A stretch of 64,000 nt of DNA from Candidatus Poribacteria bacterium (GCA_022821065.1 JAJEEK010000015.1:1-64000); one strand, 5' to 3'; positions 8,721 through 17,740 are shown, counted from the stretch's first letter. Translations and numbers: made by a program. The notes: a model not told the origin generated them from the sequence alone.

Positions 8721-8902
8721 AGGACTTACGCATGTTGCTCTTTTGTACCACAAACTGTTAGTTTTGCGGCGTACTCGCCCAGATGCGAAGTGCATCGTGC
8801 TATCAGAACGCTGTGTTTACCAACCCCCCTGTATCCCCCCGCTTGCGGGGGGATACAGGGGGGGCTAACAGAACCGAATACAGTCAAAATTGCGTAAGTC
8901 CT
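8721..8902. repeat. AGGACTTACGCA-family element, copy A (182 bp)
   Basis: Bounded by AGGACTTACG at 8721 and its inverse GCGTAAGTCCT ending at 8902. The left interior reads CTCTTTTGTACCACAAACTG and the right interior CAGTCAAAATT, as in the other copies. An internal perfect 19-base stem (8824-8842 with 8845-8863, loop TT) made of C and G runs is extra to this copy and copy D. It lies between DUF5916 and lnt, ending 32 bases before the lnt start. Confidence 0.9.
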
Positions 8903-8934
8903 GCTAAAATAACCCAAGTTGCCACTTTGTAGCA

Positions 8935-10698
8935 TTGGAGGACACCGCCACGGAAAATTTCTTAAACCGCTATCAACACTATTTACTCGCAATACTTTCA
9001 GCGTTCTTGCTGTTTCTCAGCTTCCCGACGCTAAACCTGTTTCCGCTTGCCTGGATCGCGCTGGTGCCGTTTTTCATGGCACTTACACAGGCAACCAATT
9101 GGAAATCTGCTTTCTGGGTCGGTTATTTAACAGGTTTCCTATTCTTCGCTGGTTTACTGCCTGCGATTGCCCTCCTCTATCCTTACGCGAATATCTTCGC
9201 GACGATGGTCGGCTACCTGCTCCTTGTCGGCTATACGGGACTCTATTTCGCAGTTTTCGCTGCACTGATGAAGTTTGTTCGGGTGAATTCCGGTATACTG
9301 TTCCCGATCGCTTGCGCCTGCATTTGGACGGCACTCGAATGGGTACGGAGTTGGATGATAACCGGATTTCCATGGGGGAGTGTCGGCTACTCGCAGTGGA
9401 ACAACCTGCTCGGTATACAAGTCGCTTCTGTTATTGGTGTACACGGTATCAGTTTTGTGATTGTCCTTTTCAATGCCAGTATCGCAACCCTGATTTCTAA
9501 CCGGCATGAATGGCGACAAGAGAGCCGCGCCGTTGTACTACCACTGATTCTGATAATTTTCTGTCTCGGCTATGGTGCCTTACAACTTCGGAAGGCTGAA
9601 CCGATAAACAGAGACGCTGACGCTAACGCTAACACAGAAACCCTAAACGTCGCACTCATACCAGGCAACATCCCGCAACTTCGGAAGTGGGATAGAAATC
9701 AGTTTCCGAAAATTTTACAGCACTATATCAATTTGACATATAAGGCGAACCAAGAGAATCCCGATCTAATCGTCTGGCCCGAAACAGCGATCCGAAGTGA
9801 GGCGTTGACAGGCAGATGGCCGACCTACTACGATAGGTTCTCTCGAATGCTTCGCGATACAGCGACACCGATACTCGTCGGTACAGCAAATAGAGGAAAA
9901 ACAGACGATGCAATCGGCAAATTTTCAAAAAATAACGATAAAAAAGGCGAACCCATATTCAACCGTGTGCTTTCAATAGCACCAGATGGAAAGATGCACG
10001 CCGACTACGCGAAGATGCATCTTGTGCCCTTTGGTGAGTACGTACCCCTGGAGAATCTTCTCCCCGAATTTATCCCTGATTTTATCATGTTTGAACCCTT
10101 CGCACATGGAAAATCAGTAAACCTTTTATCGGTGTTCATCGTTAAAGATAAGACAGACACTAAGAATAAGGTTCAGGCAAACTTAACAGAGGGGACAGAA
10201 CTATTTAAACCGCCTAAAACCCCTTTAACAGCCGGAGTTATGAACCCACCGAGTCCGTCCTACGAACAGATAGATGTCGGCGCATCCATCTGCTTTGAAT
10301 CGGTGTTCCCGGATGAATTCCGTAAACCCGTCCAAAAAGGTGCCAGAGTGATGGGAATCTTCACGAACGATGCTTGGTTCGATGGTACTGCCTTCCCCGA
10401 AATGCATCTATCTATGGCACCCTTCCGCGCAGTCGAGAACCGAATAGCGGTGTTCCGATGTGCTAATGGTGGATTTACCTGCGTTGTAGACAAATTCGGG
10501 CGTATAACGACCCCTTTGGTTACACCGGATACGACGGAGGAGGTGCTTGTCGCCTCGGTGCCGCTGCGCGCATCTACGGAACAGAGACAAACCCTCTATA
10601 CCCGCTACGGTGACTGGTTCCCGATTCTGTGCGCGATTATTTCTGTCGGGTGGTTCGGCAGCCTAATCCTAATACGACGGCAGCGTCAAGATGCTTAA
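8935..10698 (+). CDS. lnt: Apolipoprotein N-acyltransferase
   Basis: A 587-residue inner-membrane enzyme that N-acylates the lipid-modified cysteine of apolipoproteins, the last step before Lol sorting. About six N-terminal membrane segments (residues 15-210, with LSFPTLNLFPLAWIALVPFF and the conserved EWVRSWMITGFPWG) precede a nitrilase domain. WPETAIR holds the catalytic Glu, KMHLVPFGEYVP the Lys and SICFESVFP the Cys. A final membrane helix (PILCAIISVGWFGSLILI) is present. The start is uncertain: TTG 8935 lacks a ribosome binding site and the first in-frame ATG is inside the membrane domain. It is longer than the usual 510 residues because of an insert between the Lys and Cys motifs. Confidence 0.92.
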   Translation: MEDTATENFLNRYQHYLLAILSAFLLFLSFPTLNLFPLAWIALVPFFMALTQATNWKSAFWVGYLTGFLFFAGLLPAIALLYPYANIFATMVGYLLLVGYTGLYFAVFAALMKFVRVNSGILFPIACACIWTALEWVRSWMITGFPWGSVGYSQWNNLLGIQVASVIGVHGISFVIVLFNASIATLISNRHEWRQESRAVVLPLILIIFCLGYGALQLRKAEPINRDADANANTETLNVALIPGNIPQLRKWDRNQFPKILQHYINLTYKANQENPDLIVWPETAIRSEALTGRWPTYYDRFSRMLRDTATPILVGTANRGKTDDAIGKFSKNNDKKGEPIFNRVLSIAPDGKMHADYAKMHLVPFGEYVPLENLLPEFIPDFIMFEPFAHGKSVNLLSVFIVKDKTDTKNKVQANLTEGTELFKPPKTPLTAGVMNPPSPSYEQIDVGASICFESVFPDEFRKPVQKGARVMGIFTNDAWFDGTAFPEMHLSMAPFRAVENRIAVFRCANGGFTCVVDKFGRITTPLVTPDTTEEVLVASVPLRASTEQRQTLYTRYGDWFPILCAIISVGWFGSLILIRRQRQDA

Positions 10699-10707
10699 CT
10701 ATTTGAC

Positions 10708-10827
10708 AGGACTTACGCACGCCGCTCTTTTGTAGCACAAACTTCCGAGTTTGTGCTACCAGAATACTGTGTTTACAGAGGAATTTCATCTAACAGAGCC
10801 ACCTATAGCCAAAAGTGCGTAAGTCCT
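10708..10827. repeat. AGGACTTACGCA-family element, copy B (120 bp)
   Basis: Starts AGGACTTACGCA and ends TGCGTAAGTCCT. The interior contains an ACAAACTTCC...AGTTTGTGC hairpin. It is flanked on the left by ATTTGAC and on the right by ATATTTGA, a possible short target duplication. It lies between lnt and prfB, with prfB starting 57 bases after it. Confidence 0.9.
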
Positions 10828-10883
10828 ATATTTGAAAACGGTTCATCATGCTGGCGGGGTTTGAAATCCCGCTAAGGAGAAAT

Positions 10884-11988
10884 ATGCTCGTAAACTTAAA
10901 AAATCAGGCTGAAGAGATGCAGACCCGTCTCTTAGAAATCAGAGGTTATCTTTGACCTGGATGAAAAACGGAAAGAATTAACGGAACTTGAAGAGAAGAC
11001 AATCGCTCCAGACTTTTGGAGCAATACACAGCGCGTCCAAGAGATCAATCAGCGGATCTCCACCCTCCGTGATGCAGTTACGAGTTATGAAGAACTCTAC
11101 CTGAAAATTGAGGACATTCAGACGCTCGTTGAACTCGCAGATGAAGAAAACGATAACAGTCTACAGACGGAAATCGTTGACGGATTGGACAAGGTCGGAA
11201 ATCAAATTCAGCAGATGGAACTCCGGTTAATGCTGAGAGGCGAATTCGATGAAAACAACGCGATCCTCAGTATCCATTCCGGGGCAGGCGGCGTTGATGC
11301 CCAAGATTGGGCCGGCATGTTAATGCGGATGTACCTCCGCTGGTGCGACGGGCGCGACTACCAAACCGAAATCGTTGACATCACTGCCGGAGACGAAGCC
11401 GGTATCAAAAATACAACGATCCTTGTCACAGGCAACCTCGCTTACGGTTACCTTCAGGCTGAAACCGGTGTACATAGGCTCGTCCGTTTATCGCCTTACG
11501 ATTTTAACAAGCGACGGCACACCTCTTTCGCTGCAGTTGATGTTACACCGGAAATTGATGACACCGTGGAAGTCGATATTCAACCGGAAGACCTACGCAT
11601 AGATACCTACCGAGCAAGTGGTGCCGGTGGGCAGCACGTCAATGTCACTGACTCCGCTATTCGGATTACACATAAACCGACTGGGATTATTGTCCAGTGT
11701 CAGAATGAGCGTTCTCAGCATAAAAACCGCGAAATCGCGATGAAACTGCTCCGGTCACGCCTTCACGAGAAATATCGTGCTGAGCGTGAAGAGGAACTCG
11801 CTAAACAGCGCAGTGAACGTTTAGAGATTAACTTCGGTAGCCAAATCCGTTCCTACGTGTTGCACCCTTACCAAAGGGTCAAAGATTTGCGAACGAGCGT
11901 CGAAACCGGTAATGTTAACGCTGTATTAGATGGCGCATTGGACCCATTTATTGAAAGTTACCTCAAAATGAAGGCGCAAGAGAAGTAA
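10884..11988 (+). CDS. prfB: Peptide chain release factor 2 with programmed +1 frameshift
   Basis: RF2 terminates translation at UGA and UAA. The gene is split: ATG 10884 (AAGGAGA just upstream) opens a 23-codon frame ending in ...IRGYL and an in-frame TGA at 10953-10955. Skipping one base at CTT-TGA-C continues in the +1 frame from GAC 10954 (DLDEKRKELTELEEK) to 11988, giving about 367 residues, the normal RF2 length. The junction RGYL|D is the classical autoregulatory frameshift site. The C-terminal part carries GAGGQHVNVTDSA with the catalytic GGQ. The codon-recognition tripeptide reads SPY where RF2 normally has SPF. prfB followed by lysS is the order also seen in E. coli. Confidence 0.96.
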
Positions 11989-11990
11989 TC

Positions 11991-12110
11991 AGGACTTACG
12001 CATGTTACGCTTTATGTACCATAATCTGTTAGATTGTGGCACAAACGCTTGCACTCCAGCGGAGTGCTATGTGAGTGAATAGGTGGCAACTTGCGTTCTT
12101 ATAGTAGGAG
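11991..12110. repeat. AGGACTTACGCA-family element, degenerate copy C
   Basis: The left end AGGACTTACGCATGTTACGC and the TGTACCATAATCTGTTAG core are clear, starting 2 bases after the prfB stop codon. The right end is decayed (TTGCGTTCTTATAGTAGGA at about 12092-12110), so the boundary is approximate. Confidence 0.6.
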
Positions 12111-12165
12111 CGAGTGTTTTTGCTTGGGTGTTTCCCGCGCTCGCGATCCCAAACTTTATTTTATG

Positions 12166-12194
12166 TTGCTTTACCTCTGAAACTAAAGTATAAT
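12166..12194 (+). promoter_or_regulatory. Sigma-70-like promoter before lysS
   Basis: TTGCTT at 12166-12171 and TATAAT at 12189-12194 with a 17-base spacer. Repeat copy D lies between this promoter and lysS, so the element would form the 5' leader of the transcript. Confidence 0.55.
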
Positions 12195-12236
12195 TATTAA
12201 CAACTTCAAAGCAGTAAACAAACGAATCGCCCAAAT

Positions 12237-12384
12237 AGGACTTACGCATGCTGCGCTTTCGTACCACAAACTTCCAGTTTGTGCTGTCAGAACACTGTGT
12301 TTACCAACCCCCCTAACCCCCCGCTTGCGGGGGGATACAGGGGGGGCTAACAAAACCGACTACAGTCAAAATTGCGTAAGTCCT
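12237..12384. repeat. AGGACTTACGCA-family element, copy D (148 bp)
   Basis: Complete ends and the same C/G-run hairpin insert as copy A. It ends 38 bases before the lysS ATG and is preceded by AAAT and followed by GCAAAAT, as in copy A. Confidence 0.9.
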
Positions 12385-12422
12385 GCAAAATAAAAAATCA
12401 GTCCGAAAAGGAGGCGTTATCC

Positions 12423-13895
12423 ATGGAAGAGACAAAGGACTTAATTCAGCAACGTCGCGAGAAATTAGACGAAATTCGCAAATTCGGTGTAGAACCGTAC
12501 CCACATAAGTACGAACCGACACACACCACATCCGAAATTCACCGAGATTTTGCCGACATCCAAGAGGCATCCGACGACACGCAAACCGTTCGCATCGCCG
12601 GAAGGATCATGACCAAACGCGATCACGGCAAGAGCAGCTTCGCGCATCTTCAGGACAGCGAAGGGCAAATTCAGATCTACGTCCGACGTGATAAAATCGG
12701 ACCCGATCCGTATAAAATCTATCGACGGTTTGATGGTGGTGATATTGTCGGCGCTGAAGGCACAGTTTTCCGTACACGAACCGGAGAATTGACAGTCCTT
12801 GTTGATACCATAGAACTCCTCTCGAAATCTATTCGACCGCTCCCAGAAAAATGGCACGGTTTGCAAGATAAACAGACACGTTATAGACAACGATATGCCG
12901 ACCTTATCATGAACCCTGAAGTAAAGGACGTTTTTGTTAAGAGAACACAGATTGTCCAAGCGATTCGCAATATGCTCAACACTCGAAATTTTATTGAAGT
13001 TGAGACACCTGTCCTGCAACCAATATACGGTGGCGCGAACGCGCGGCCATTCACGACGTATCACAACACTCTGGAACAGTCGCTCTATCTACGCATCGCG
13101 AATGAACTCTATCTCAAACGCTTGATCGTCGGCGGATTTGATCGGGTTTATGAATTCTCGCGCGACTTCCGAAACGAAGGTATGGATAGAGACCATAACC
13201 CTGAGTTTACAATGCTTGAGCTCTATCAGGCTTATGCGGACTATATCGAGATAATGGAGCTCACTGAAACGCTAATCGCTGAAACTGCGAAAACGCTTCA
13301 CGGGACAGCAAAGATTACCTATCAGGAGCATGAACTTGATTTCACGCCACCGTGGGAAAGATTGAGCATGGTCGATGCTGTCCGGAAGTACGCCGGCATA
13401 GATCCACTGCCGTTGTCAGCAGATGAGTTGTATAAGGCAGCCGTTGACGTAGGTCTCGAATTGGTCGGTGATGAAACAAAAGGGAAAATTATCGCAGAAC
13501 TTTTCGACGAATTTGCGGAACCGAAACTCATTCAGCCGACATTTATAACGGATTATCCTATTGAGGTGTCCCCCTTCGCGAAGAAGAAACCGGATAACCC
13601 CGAATTCGTTGAACGCTTTGAATTCTTTATCTGTGGGATGGAGGTTGGAAACGCTTTTAGTGAACTCAACGACCCTGTTGATCAAAGGCAACGTTTTCTT
13701 GAACAGGCAAACAGCTTAGAGGCAGGCGATGATGAAGCCTTCATGGTAGACGAAGATTATCTGCGGGCGTTAGAATACGGCATGCCACCGACGGGTGGAC
13801 TCGGTATCGGCATCGACCGACTGACGATGTTGCTGACAAACCAGTATTCCATTCGCGACGTCATCCTGTTTCCACAGATGCGCCCAGAGAATTAA
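12423..13895 (+). CDS. lysS: Lysyl-tRNA synthetase, class II
   Basis: A 490-residue class II lysyl-tRNA synthetase. The N-terminal OB-fold anticodon-binding domain (about residues 55-150, VRIAGRIMTKRDHGKSSFAHL) is followed by the catalytic domain: motif 2 in FSRDFRNEGMDRDHNPEFTM and motif 3 in GLGIGIDRLTMLLTNQYSIR. ATG 12423 is preceded by AAAAGGAGG with 8-base spacing; an in-frame ATG at 12372 would start inside the repeat element and is rejected. The stop codon is followed after one base by the GNAT gene, so the two are probably cotranscribed. Confidence 0.97.
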   Translation: MEETKDLIQQRREKLDEIRKFGVEPYPHKYEPTHTTSEIHRDFADIQEASDDTQTVRIAGRIMTKRDHGKSSFAHLQDSEGQIQIYVRRDKIGPDPYKIYRRFDGGDIVGAEGTVFRTRTGELTVLVDTIELLSKSIRPLPEKWHGLQDKQTRYRQRYADLIMNPEVKDVFVKRTQIVQAIRNMLNTRNFIEVETPVLQPIYGGANARPFTTYHNTLEQSLYLRIANELYLKRLIVGGFDRVYEFSRDFRNEGMDRDHNPEFTMLELYQAYADYIEIMELTETLIAETAKTLHGTAKITYQEHELDFTPPWERLSMVDAVRKYAGIDPLPLSADELYKAAVDVGLELVGDETKGKIIAELFDEFAEPKLIQPTFITDYPIEVSPFAKKKPDNPEFVERFEFFICGMEVGNAFSELNDPVDQRQRFLEQANSLEAGDDEAFMVDEDYLRALEYGMPPTGGLGIGIDRLTMLLTNQYSIRDVILFPQMRPEN

Positions 13896-13896
13896 G

Positions 13897-14460
13897 ATGA
13901 GAACCGCACCACCGCTCCTGACAGAAAGATTGATACTTCGGTCGCTGACGCTTGAGGACGCGCCTGATATTCAACAGTTTGCTGGTGAATACGATGTCGC
14001 AGTAACGCTATGTAATATGCCGCATCCCTATGAAGATGGCATGGCGGAGGAATGGATCCGTTCTTGTTCCGAAAAGTTTAAAGAAGATAAAGCCTTAAAC
14101 TTCGCTATTACATCGAGAACAGATCAGAACTTTATTGGCGCGATAGAGATCAGACTCGACCCAAAGATCGAAGATGGCGAACTCGGTTTCTGGATAGGGA
14201 AACCGTATTGGGGCTGTGGGTATTGCACCGAGGCTGCAAAGGCTGTCGTCGCGTACGGTTTTGAAGTGTTGAAACTGGACCGAATCTGTGCCTATCACTT
14301 TGAGAACAATATCGCATCCGGACGGGTGCTACAGAAAATCGGGATGCGCTATGAAGGTCGCCTCGAAAAATTTGTACAAAAACGAAATCGATGTGAGGAT
14401 TCAATAGGATACGGGATGCTAAAAGCAGACTACGACGCAATGATGTCAAGGATCCCATAG
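13897..14460 (+). CDS. GNAT family N-acetyltransferase (RimJ/RimL type)
   Basis: A 187-residue acetyltransferase starting one base after lysS. The opening TERLILRSLTLEDAPDIQQF and LGFWIGKPYWGCGYCTEAAKAVV (acetyl-CoA pyrophosphate loop), followed by RICAYHFENNIASGRVLQKIG, are typical of the RimJ/RimL-like branch that acetylates ribosomal protein N-termini or small molecules. The substrate is not predictable. It is in an operon with lysS and the lolC-like gene 8 bases downstream. Confidence 0.9.
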   Translation: MRTAPPLLTERLILRSLTLEDAPDIQQFAGEYDVAVTLCNMPHPYEDGMAEEWIRSCSEKFKEDKALNFAITSRTDQNFIGAIEIRLDPKIEDGELGFWIGKPYWGCGYCTEAAKAVVAYGFEVLKLDRICAYHFENNIASGRVLQKIGMRYEGRLEKFVQKRNRCEDSIGYGMLKADYDAMMSRIP

Positions 14461-14468
14461 TTAAAAAT

Positions 14469-15923
14469 ATGAAATTTGAATGGTTTATAGCCTCCCGCTA
14501 TCTGCGTTCTCGGCGAAAACAGTCCTTTATCTCGATTATTAGCATCATCTCAATCGGTGGGGTCGCACTCGGTGTCGCAACGGTAATTCTCGTGATCGCT
14601 GTCTTAGACGGTGTTGAACACGGACTGAAAGATCGGTTTCTCTCAAATGAGGCACACGTTGCCCTACACATATTCGATCACAGTTTTTTTAAGGATTACC
14701 AAGAACGGATTCAACGCATTGAGGCAATTGAAAACGTCGTCGCTGCTTCGCCTGTCGTCTTCGCACAGATCGGTGTTTTCCCGGAACACAGCAATACCAT
14801 TCAGGATGTCATCTATATTAAAGGGATTGATCCAGCACAGGAAGATGAAGTTACGGGTTTCTCAACATACGTCACAGGGTCAACGGATTTCCAAAACTCG
14901 GAACTTATCGAAAAAGCAGCGTTTATCAGAGATGAGACAATTGCCGGTGGTATTATCCTCGGTGGACGTTTAGCAACGCGGCTCGGTGCCATGAAAGGTG
15001 ATGTTTTACGGCTACTGATTAAACTTGTGGACATTGGTACCGGATCACTCACACCGGACTTAGCAAACTTTGTTGTTATTGGGTTCTACGAATCTGAGAT
15101 GGAGGCTTACGATAGCAACTTCGGTTTCATCCATATAGACACCGCACAAAAGTTGTATAACCAACAGAATCGCGTGAACTTCATTTTTGTCCGGTTAACC
15201 GATGCGGAATTGGCACCGCAGATCGCCACAAAAATTGAAGATGCCGCTGACTTTAGTGTGTTAGAGGGGATGCCGAATGCGAGAACCTGGATGGAGGCGC
15301 AAGCAGCACTCTTCTCAGCACTGCAATTAGAAAAGATCGCAACCGTCATCATTGAGGCACTGATTATTTTGGTTGCATCCTTTAACATCGCAAGCACACT
15401 CATTATGACAGTGATGGAGAAAACGAAAGACGTCGGGACACTGCGAACACTCGGCGCTTCACGCGGGAACATCATGCGAATCTTCATGATCCAGGGGAGC
15501 GTTATCGGCACGCTTGGGACAATGATCGGGACGGGTTTAGGGTTGTCGATTTGCTGGCTCCTTAGCACTAACACCGAGAGACCCTCTTATTGGTATATTC
15601 TTGCACTCGTTGTGCCAATCGTCCTACAATTTCTAATGGCATCACGACACGCGCTGCGGAGCAAAGGCGGATGGAAGTTCGCTGTAGGGGTCTTATGGTT
15701 GATCGGAGTAGGGTTCGCACTCTATTGTGCCGTCAGACCGATCTCACTCGTAGACCTTGGACTTAGCCAAATCTATCAGACGCATCAGTTACCAATAAAG
15801 ATTAATTGGGTGTTCGTTATCTTTATTAATCTGCTTTCATTTGTTATTTGCTGGTTTGCGACCCTTTACCCCGCATGGCAAGCGGCGAATCTGAAACCGG
15901 TCGAAGCATTGCAACACGAATAA
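14469..15923 (+). CDS. Lipoprotein-releasing ABC transporter permease, LolC/LolE type
   Basis: A 484-residue FtsX/MacB-fold permease that with LolD would extract mature lipoproteins from the inner membrane. The LolC-family start FIASRYLRSRRKQSFISIIS leads into TM1 with GGVALGVATVILVIAVLDGV, then a periplasmic domain, TM2 (IIEALIILVASFNIASTLIM) and the coupling-helix region MEKTKDVGTLRTLGAS. The end, FATLYPAWQAANLKPVEAL, is diagnostic. Family members are about 410 residues; the excess is an insert after TM3 (roughly residues 370-435) with two extra hydrophobic stretches. The lolD gene follows after 16 bases. Confidence 0.93.
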   Translation: MKFEWFIASRYLRSRRKQSFISIISIISIGGVALGVATVILVIAVLDGVEHGLKDRFLSNEAHVALHIFDHSFFKDYQERIQRIEAIENVVAASPVVFAQIGVFPEHSNTIQDVIYIKGIDPAQEDEVTGFSTYVTGSTDFQNSELIEKAAFIRDETIAGGIILGGRLATRLGAMKGDVLRLLIKLVDIGTGSLTPDLANFVVIGFYESEMEAYDSNFGFIHIDTAQKLYNQQNRVNFIFVRLTDAELAPQIATKIEDAADFSVLEGMPNARTWMEAQAALFSALQLEKIATVIIEALIILVASFNIASTLIMTVMEKTKDVGTLRTLGASRGNIMRIFMIQGSVIGTLGTMIGTGLGLSICWLLSTNTERPSYWYILALVVPIVLQFLMASRHALRSKGGWKFAVGVLWLIGVGFALYCAVRPISLVDLGLSQIYQTHQLPIKINWVFVIFINLLSFVICWFATLYPAWQAANLKPVEALQHE

Positions 15924-15939
15924 CGAAAAGAGGAAGTCT

Positions 15940-16626
15940 GTGTCGAATCGGTCAGAAACACTCATCCGTATTGTAGATTTACACAAATCCTATTATGATG
16001 GTGAATCGGAACTTCGAGTGCTTCAAGGTATTGATCTTGAGATAAAAACATCAGAATTACTGGCAGTCATTGGGGCATCAGGTGTCGGAAAAAGCACACT
16101 GCTTCATATCATGGGGACGCTGGATCGACCAACAGCAGGGCAAGTCTTATACGGTGATCAAGATGTTTTTACCATGCCAGAGGCAGAACTCGCTCGGTTT
16201 CGGAATCAGGAAGTCGGGTTCGTGTTCCAATTTCATCATCTACTACCGGAGTTCAATGCACTTGAAAACGTCGCTATGGCTGCGTTAATTACGACACCAA
16301 GTAATAAAGCGATTTACAAGGAAGCAGCGGCACTACTTGAATACGTTGGGCTTGCTGAAAGGCTCTCGCACTACCCGAGCCAACTCTCCGGGGGCGAACG
16401 ACAGCGCGTCGCAATCGCACGCGCATTGATTAACAAACCGAAAGTTGTACTCGCCGACGAACCAACAGGCAACCTTGACCGACGGAGCAGCGAAGCTGTC
16501 CATGAACTTTTATGGGATTTGAACGCTAAATCTGGACAGACTTTTGTTATTGTAACCCACAACTCTGAACTTGCCGAGCAGGTGGACAGGGTTGTTAAAC
16601 TCGCTGACGGCAAAGTCGTTTTATAG
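15940..16626 (+). CDS. lolD: Lipoprotein-releasing ABC transporter ATP-binding protein
   Basis: A 228-residue ATPase subunit. Walker A is GASGVGKST, the Q loop lies in [14 protein letters not shown] (the LolD-typical [10 protein letters not shown]), the signature is [15 protein letters not shown], and Walker [14 protein letters not shown] is followed by the switch His in VTHN. GTG 15940 follows AGAGGAAG. It partners the permease just upstream. Only one permease gene is seen, so the transporter may be a homodimer of that permease rather than LolCE. Confidence 0.95.
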   Translation: MSNRSETLIRIVDLHKSYYDGESELRVLQGIDLEIKTSELLAVIGASGVGKSTLLHIMGTLDRPTAGQVLYGDQDVFTMPEAELARFRNQEVGFVFQFHHLLPEFNALENVAMAALITTPSNKAIYKEAAALLEYVGLAERLSHYPSQLSGGERQRVAIARALINKPKVVLADEPTGNLDRRSSEAVHELLWDLNAKSGQTFVIVTHNSELAEQVDRVVKLADGKVVL

Positions 16627-16638
16627 TTGTCAGAGGAA

Positions 16639-16849
16639 TAGTAACCAGTAACCAGTGGACAGTTAAGACGGAAAGCGAAGTGCTGTCGTTTCACTGGAAT
16701 AGAACATAGGACTTACGCATTCCTCTCAAAGTCCCCCTGATAAGGGGGATTTAGGGGGTTAAAATGCTGAAATTACTGCTTTTTGCGTAAGCCCTAAGAA
16801 CACTAACTCTCTTTAACTGGTAACTCGTAACTGGTAACTGGTAACTAAA
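16639..16849. repeat. Imperfect inverted AACCAGT repeat with copy E nested inside
   Basis: The left arm (16639-16665) contains tandem AGTAACC words and the right arm (16802-16848) tandem AACTGGTAACT words, so the arms are inversely complementary. The AGGACTTACGCA-family copy E occupies the loop. The same class of AACCAGT palindrome recurs at 46864, 50508 and 53996. Confidence 0.65.
16708..16795. repeat. AGGACTTACGCA-family element, copy E (88 bp)
   Basis: AGGACTTACGCA at 16708 and TGCGTAAGCCCT (one mismatch) ending at 16795. The interior is a short CCCCCTGATAAGGGGG-type hairpin rather than the usual core. Confidence 0.8.
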
Positions 16850-16861
16850 AAGGAAACGTTT

Positions 16862-17740
16862 ATGTTGATTTATATCGACGGAGAATTTTTACCAAAAGCA
16901 GAGGCTAAAATTTCAGTATTCGATCACGGATTACTTTATGGTGATGGTGTTTTTGAAGGCATCCGATCCTATAATGGACGAGTCTTTAAACTCGATGAAC
17001 ACCTCGAACGACTTTACGACTCAGCAAAATCGATTATGTTGCATATCCCAATCTCGATCGAAACCATGAAAGAGACTGTTTTAGAGACACTCCGTCGAAA
17101 TCATCTCACAGAAGCCTATATCCGATTAATCGTAACTCGCGGGGTCGGTGATCTTGGACTCGATCCAGATAAATGTCCGAAAGCAACCGTCATAATTATT
17201 GCAGATAAAATCGTCTTGTATCCACAAAAATTCTACAAAGACGGGTTGGAGATTGTAACTTCTGCCGTTCGACGGAATTACGCGGAAGCCATCAATCCGC
17301 GCATTAAATCTTTGAACTATCTCAATAATATTTTAGCAAAAATCGAAGGGAAACAGGCAGGGACAGAAGAGGTCCTAATGCTTAACGCTGACGGCTATGT
17401 CGTTGAATGTAGCGGCGACAATATTTTTTCCGTAAAGAACGGTATACTTGTCACACCACCGGTACATATAGGGATATTGGAAGGCGTTACTCGGAACAGT
17501 GTTATTGATCTCGCACGGGATGCCGGGATGCTCGTGGAAGAACGGGTCTTTACTCGCCACGACCTCTACATCGCAGACGAATGTTTTCTAACAGGCACCG
17601 CTGCCGAGGTAATCCCCGTCGTAAAAATCGATCAACGGGCCATTGGAGACGGGCAACCCGGTAAACTTACACAGCAACTTATCGCTGCCTTCCGGAACTA
17701 CGCGAATACCTGCGGCACCGAAATCTATGCGAAAGAATAG
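16862..17740 (+). CDS. ilvE: Branched-chain amino-acid aminotransferase
   Basis: A 292-residue fold-type IV PLP enzyme converting branched-chain 2-oxo acids and glutamate to Val, Leu and Ile. The start YIDGEFLPKAEAKISVFDHGLLYGDGVFEGIR is the family hallmark. The PLP lysine is K149 in INPRIKSLNYLNNILAK. The end region has VECSGDNIF, GILEGVTRNSVIDLA and CFLTGTAAEVIPV. The length matches IlvE, and the motif set favours IlvE over D-amino-acid transaminase or aminodeoxychorismate lyase. AAAGGAAACG precedes the ATG. It stands alone between the Lol and Bam genes. Confidence 0.92.
   Translation: MLIYIDGEFLPKAEAKISVFDHGLLYGDGVFEGIRSYNGRVFKLDEHLERLYDSAKSIMLHIPISIETMKETVLETLRRNHLTEAYIRLIVTRGVGDLGLDPDKCPKATVIIIADKIVLYPQKFYKDGLEIVTSAVRRNYAEAINPRIKSLNYLNNILAKIEGKQAGTEEVLMLNADGYVVECSGDNIFSVKNGILVTPPVHIGILEGVTRNSVIDLARDAGMLVEERVFTRHDLYIADECFLTGTAAEVIPVVKIDQRAIGDGQPGKLTQQLIAAFRNYANTCGTEIYAKE

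Noticed and set aside
8721..8902. AGGACTTACGCA elements considered as a CRISPR array
   Set aside because: Copies are kilobases apart with inverted ends, without regular spacers.
12372..12422. 17-codon N-terminal extension of lysS from ATG 12372
   Set aside because: Would start inside the end of repeat copy D, and ATG 12423 has a strong AAAAGGAGG at the right distance.
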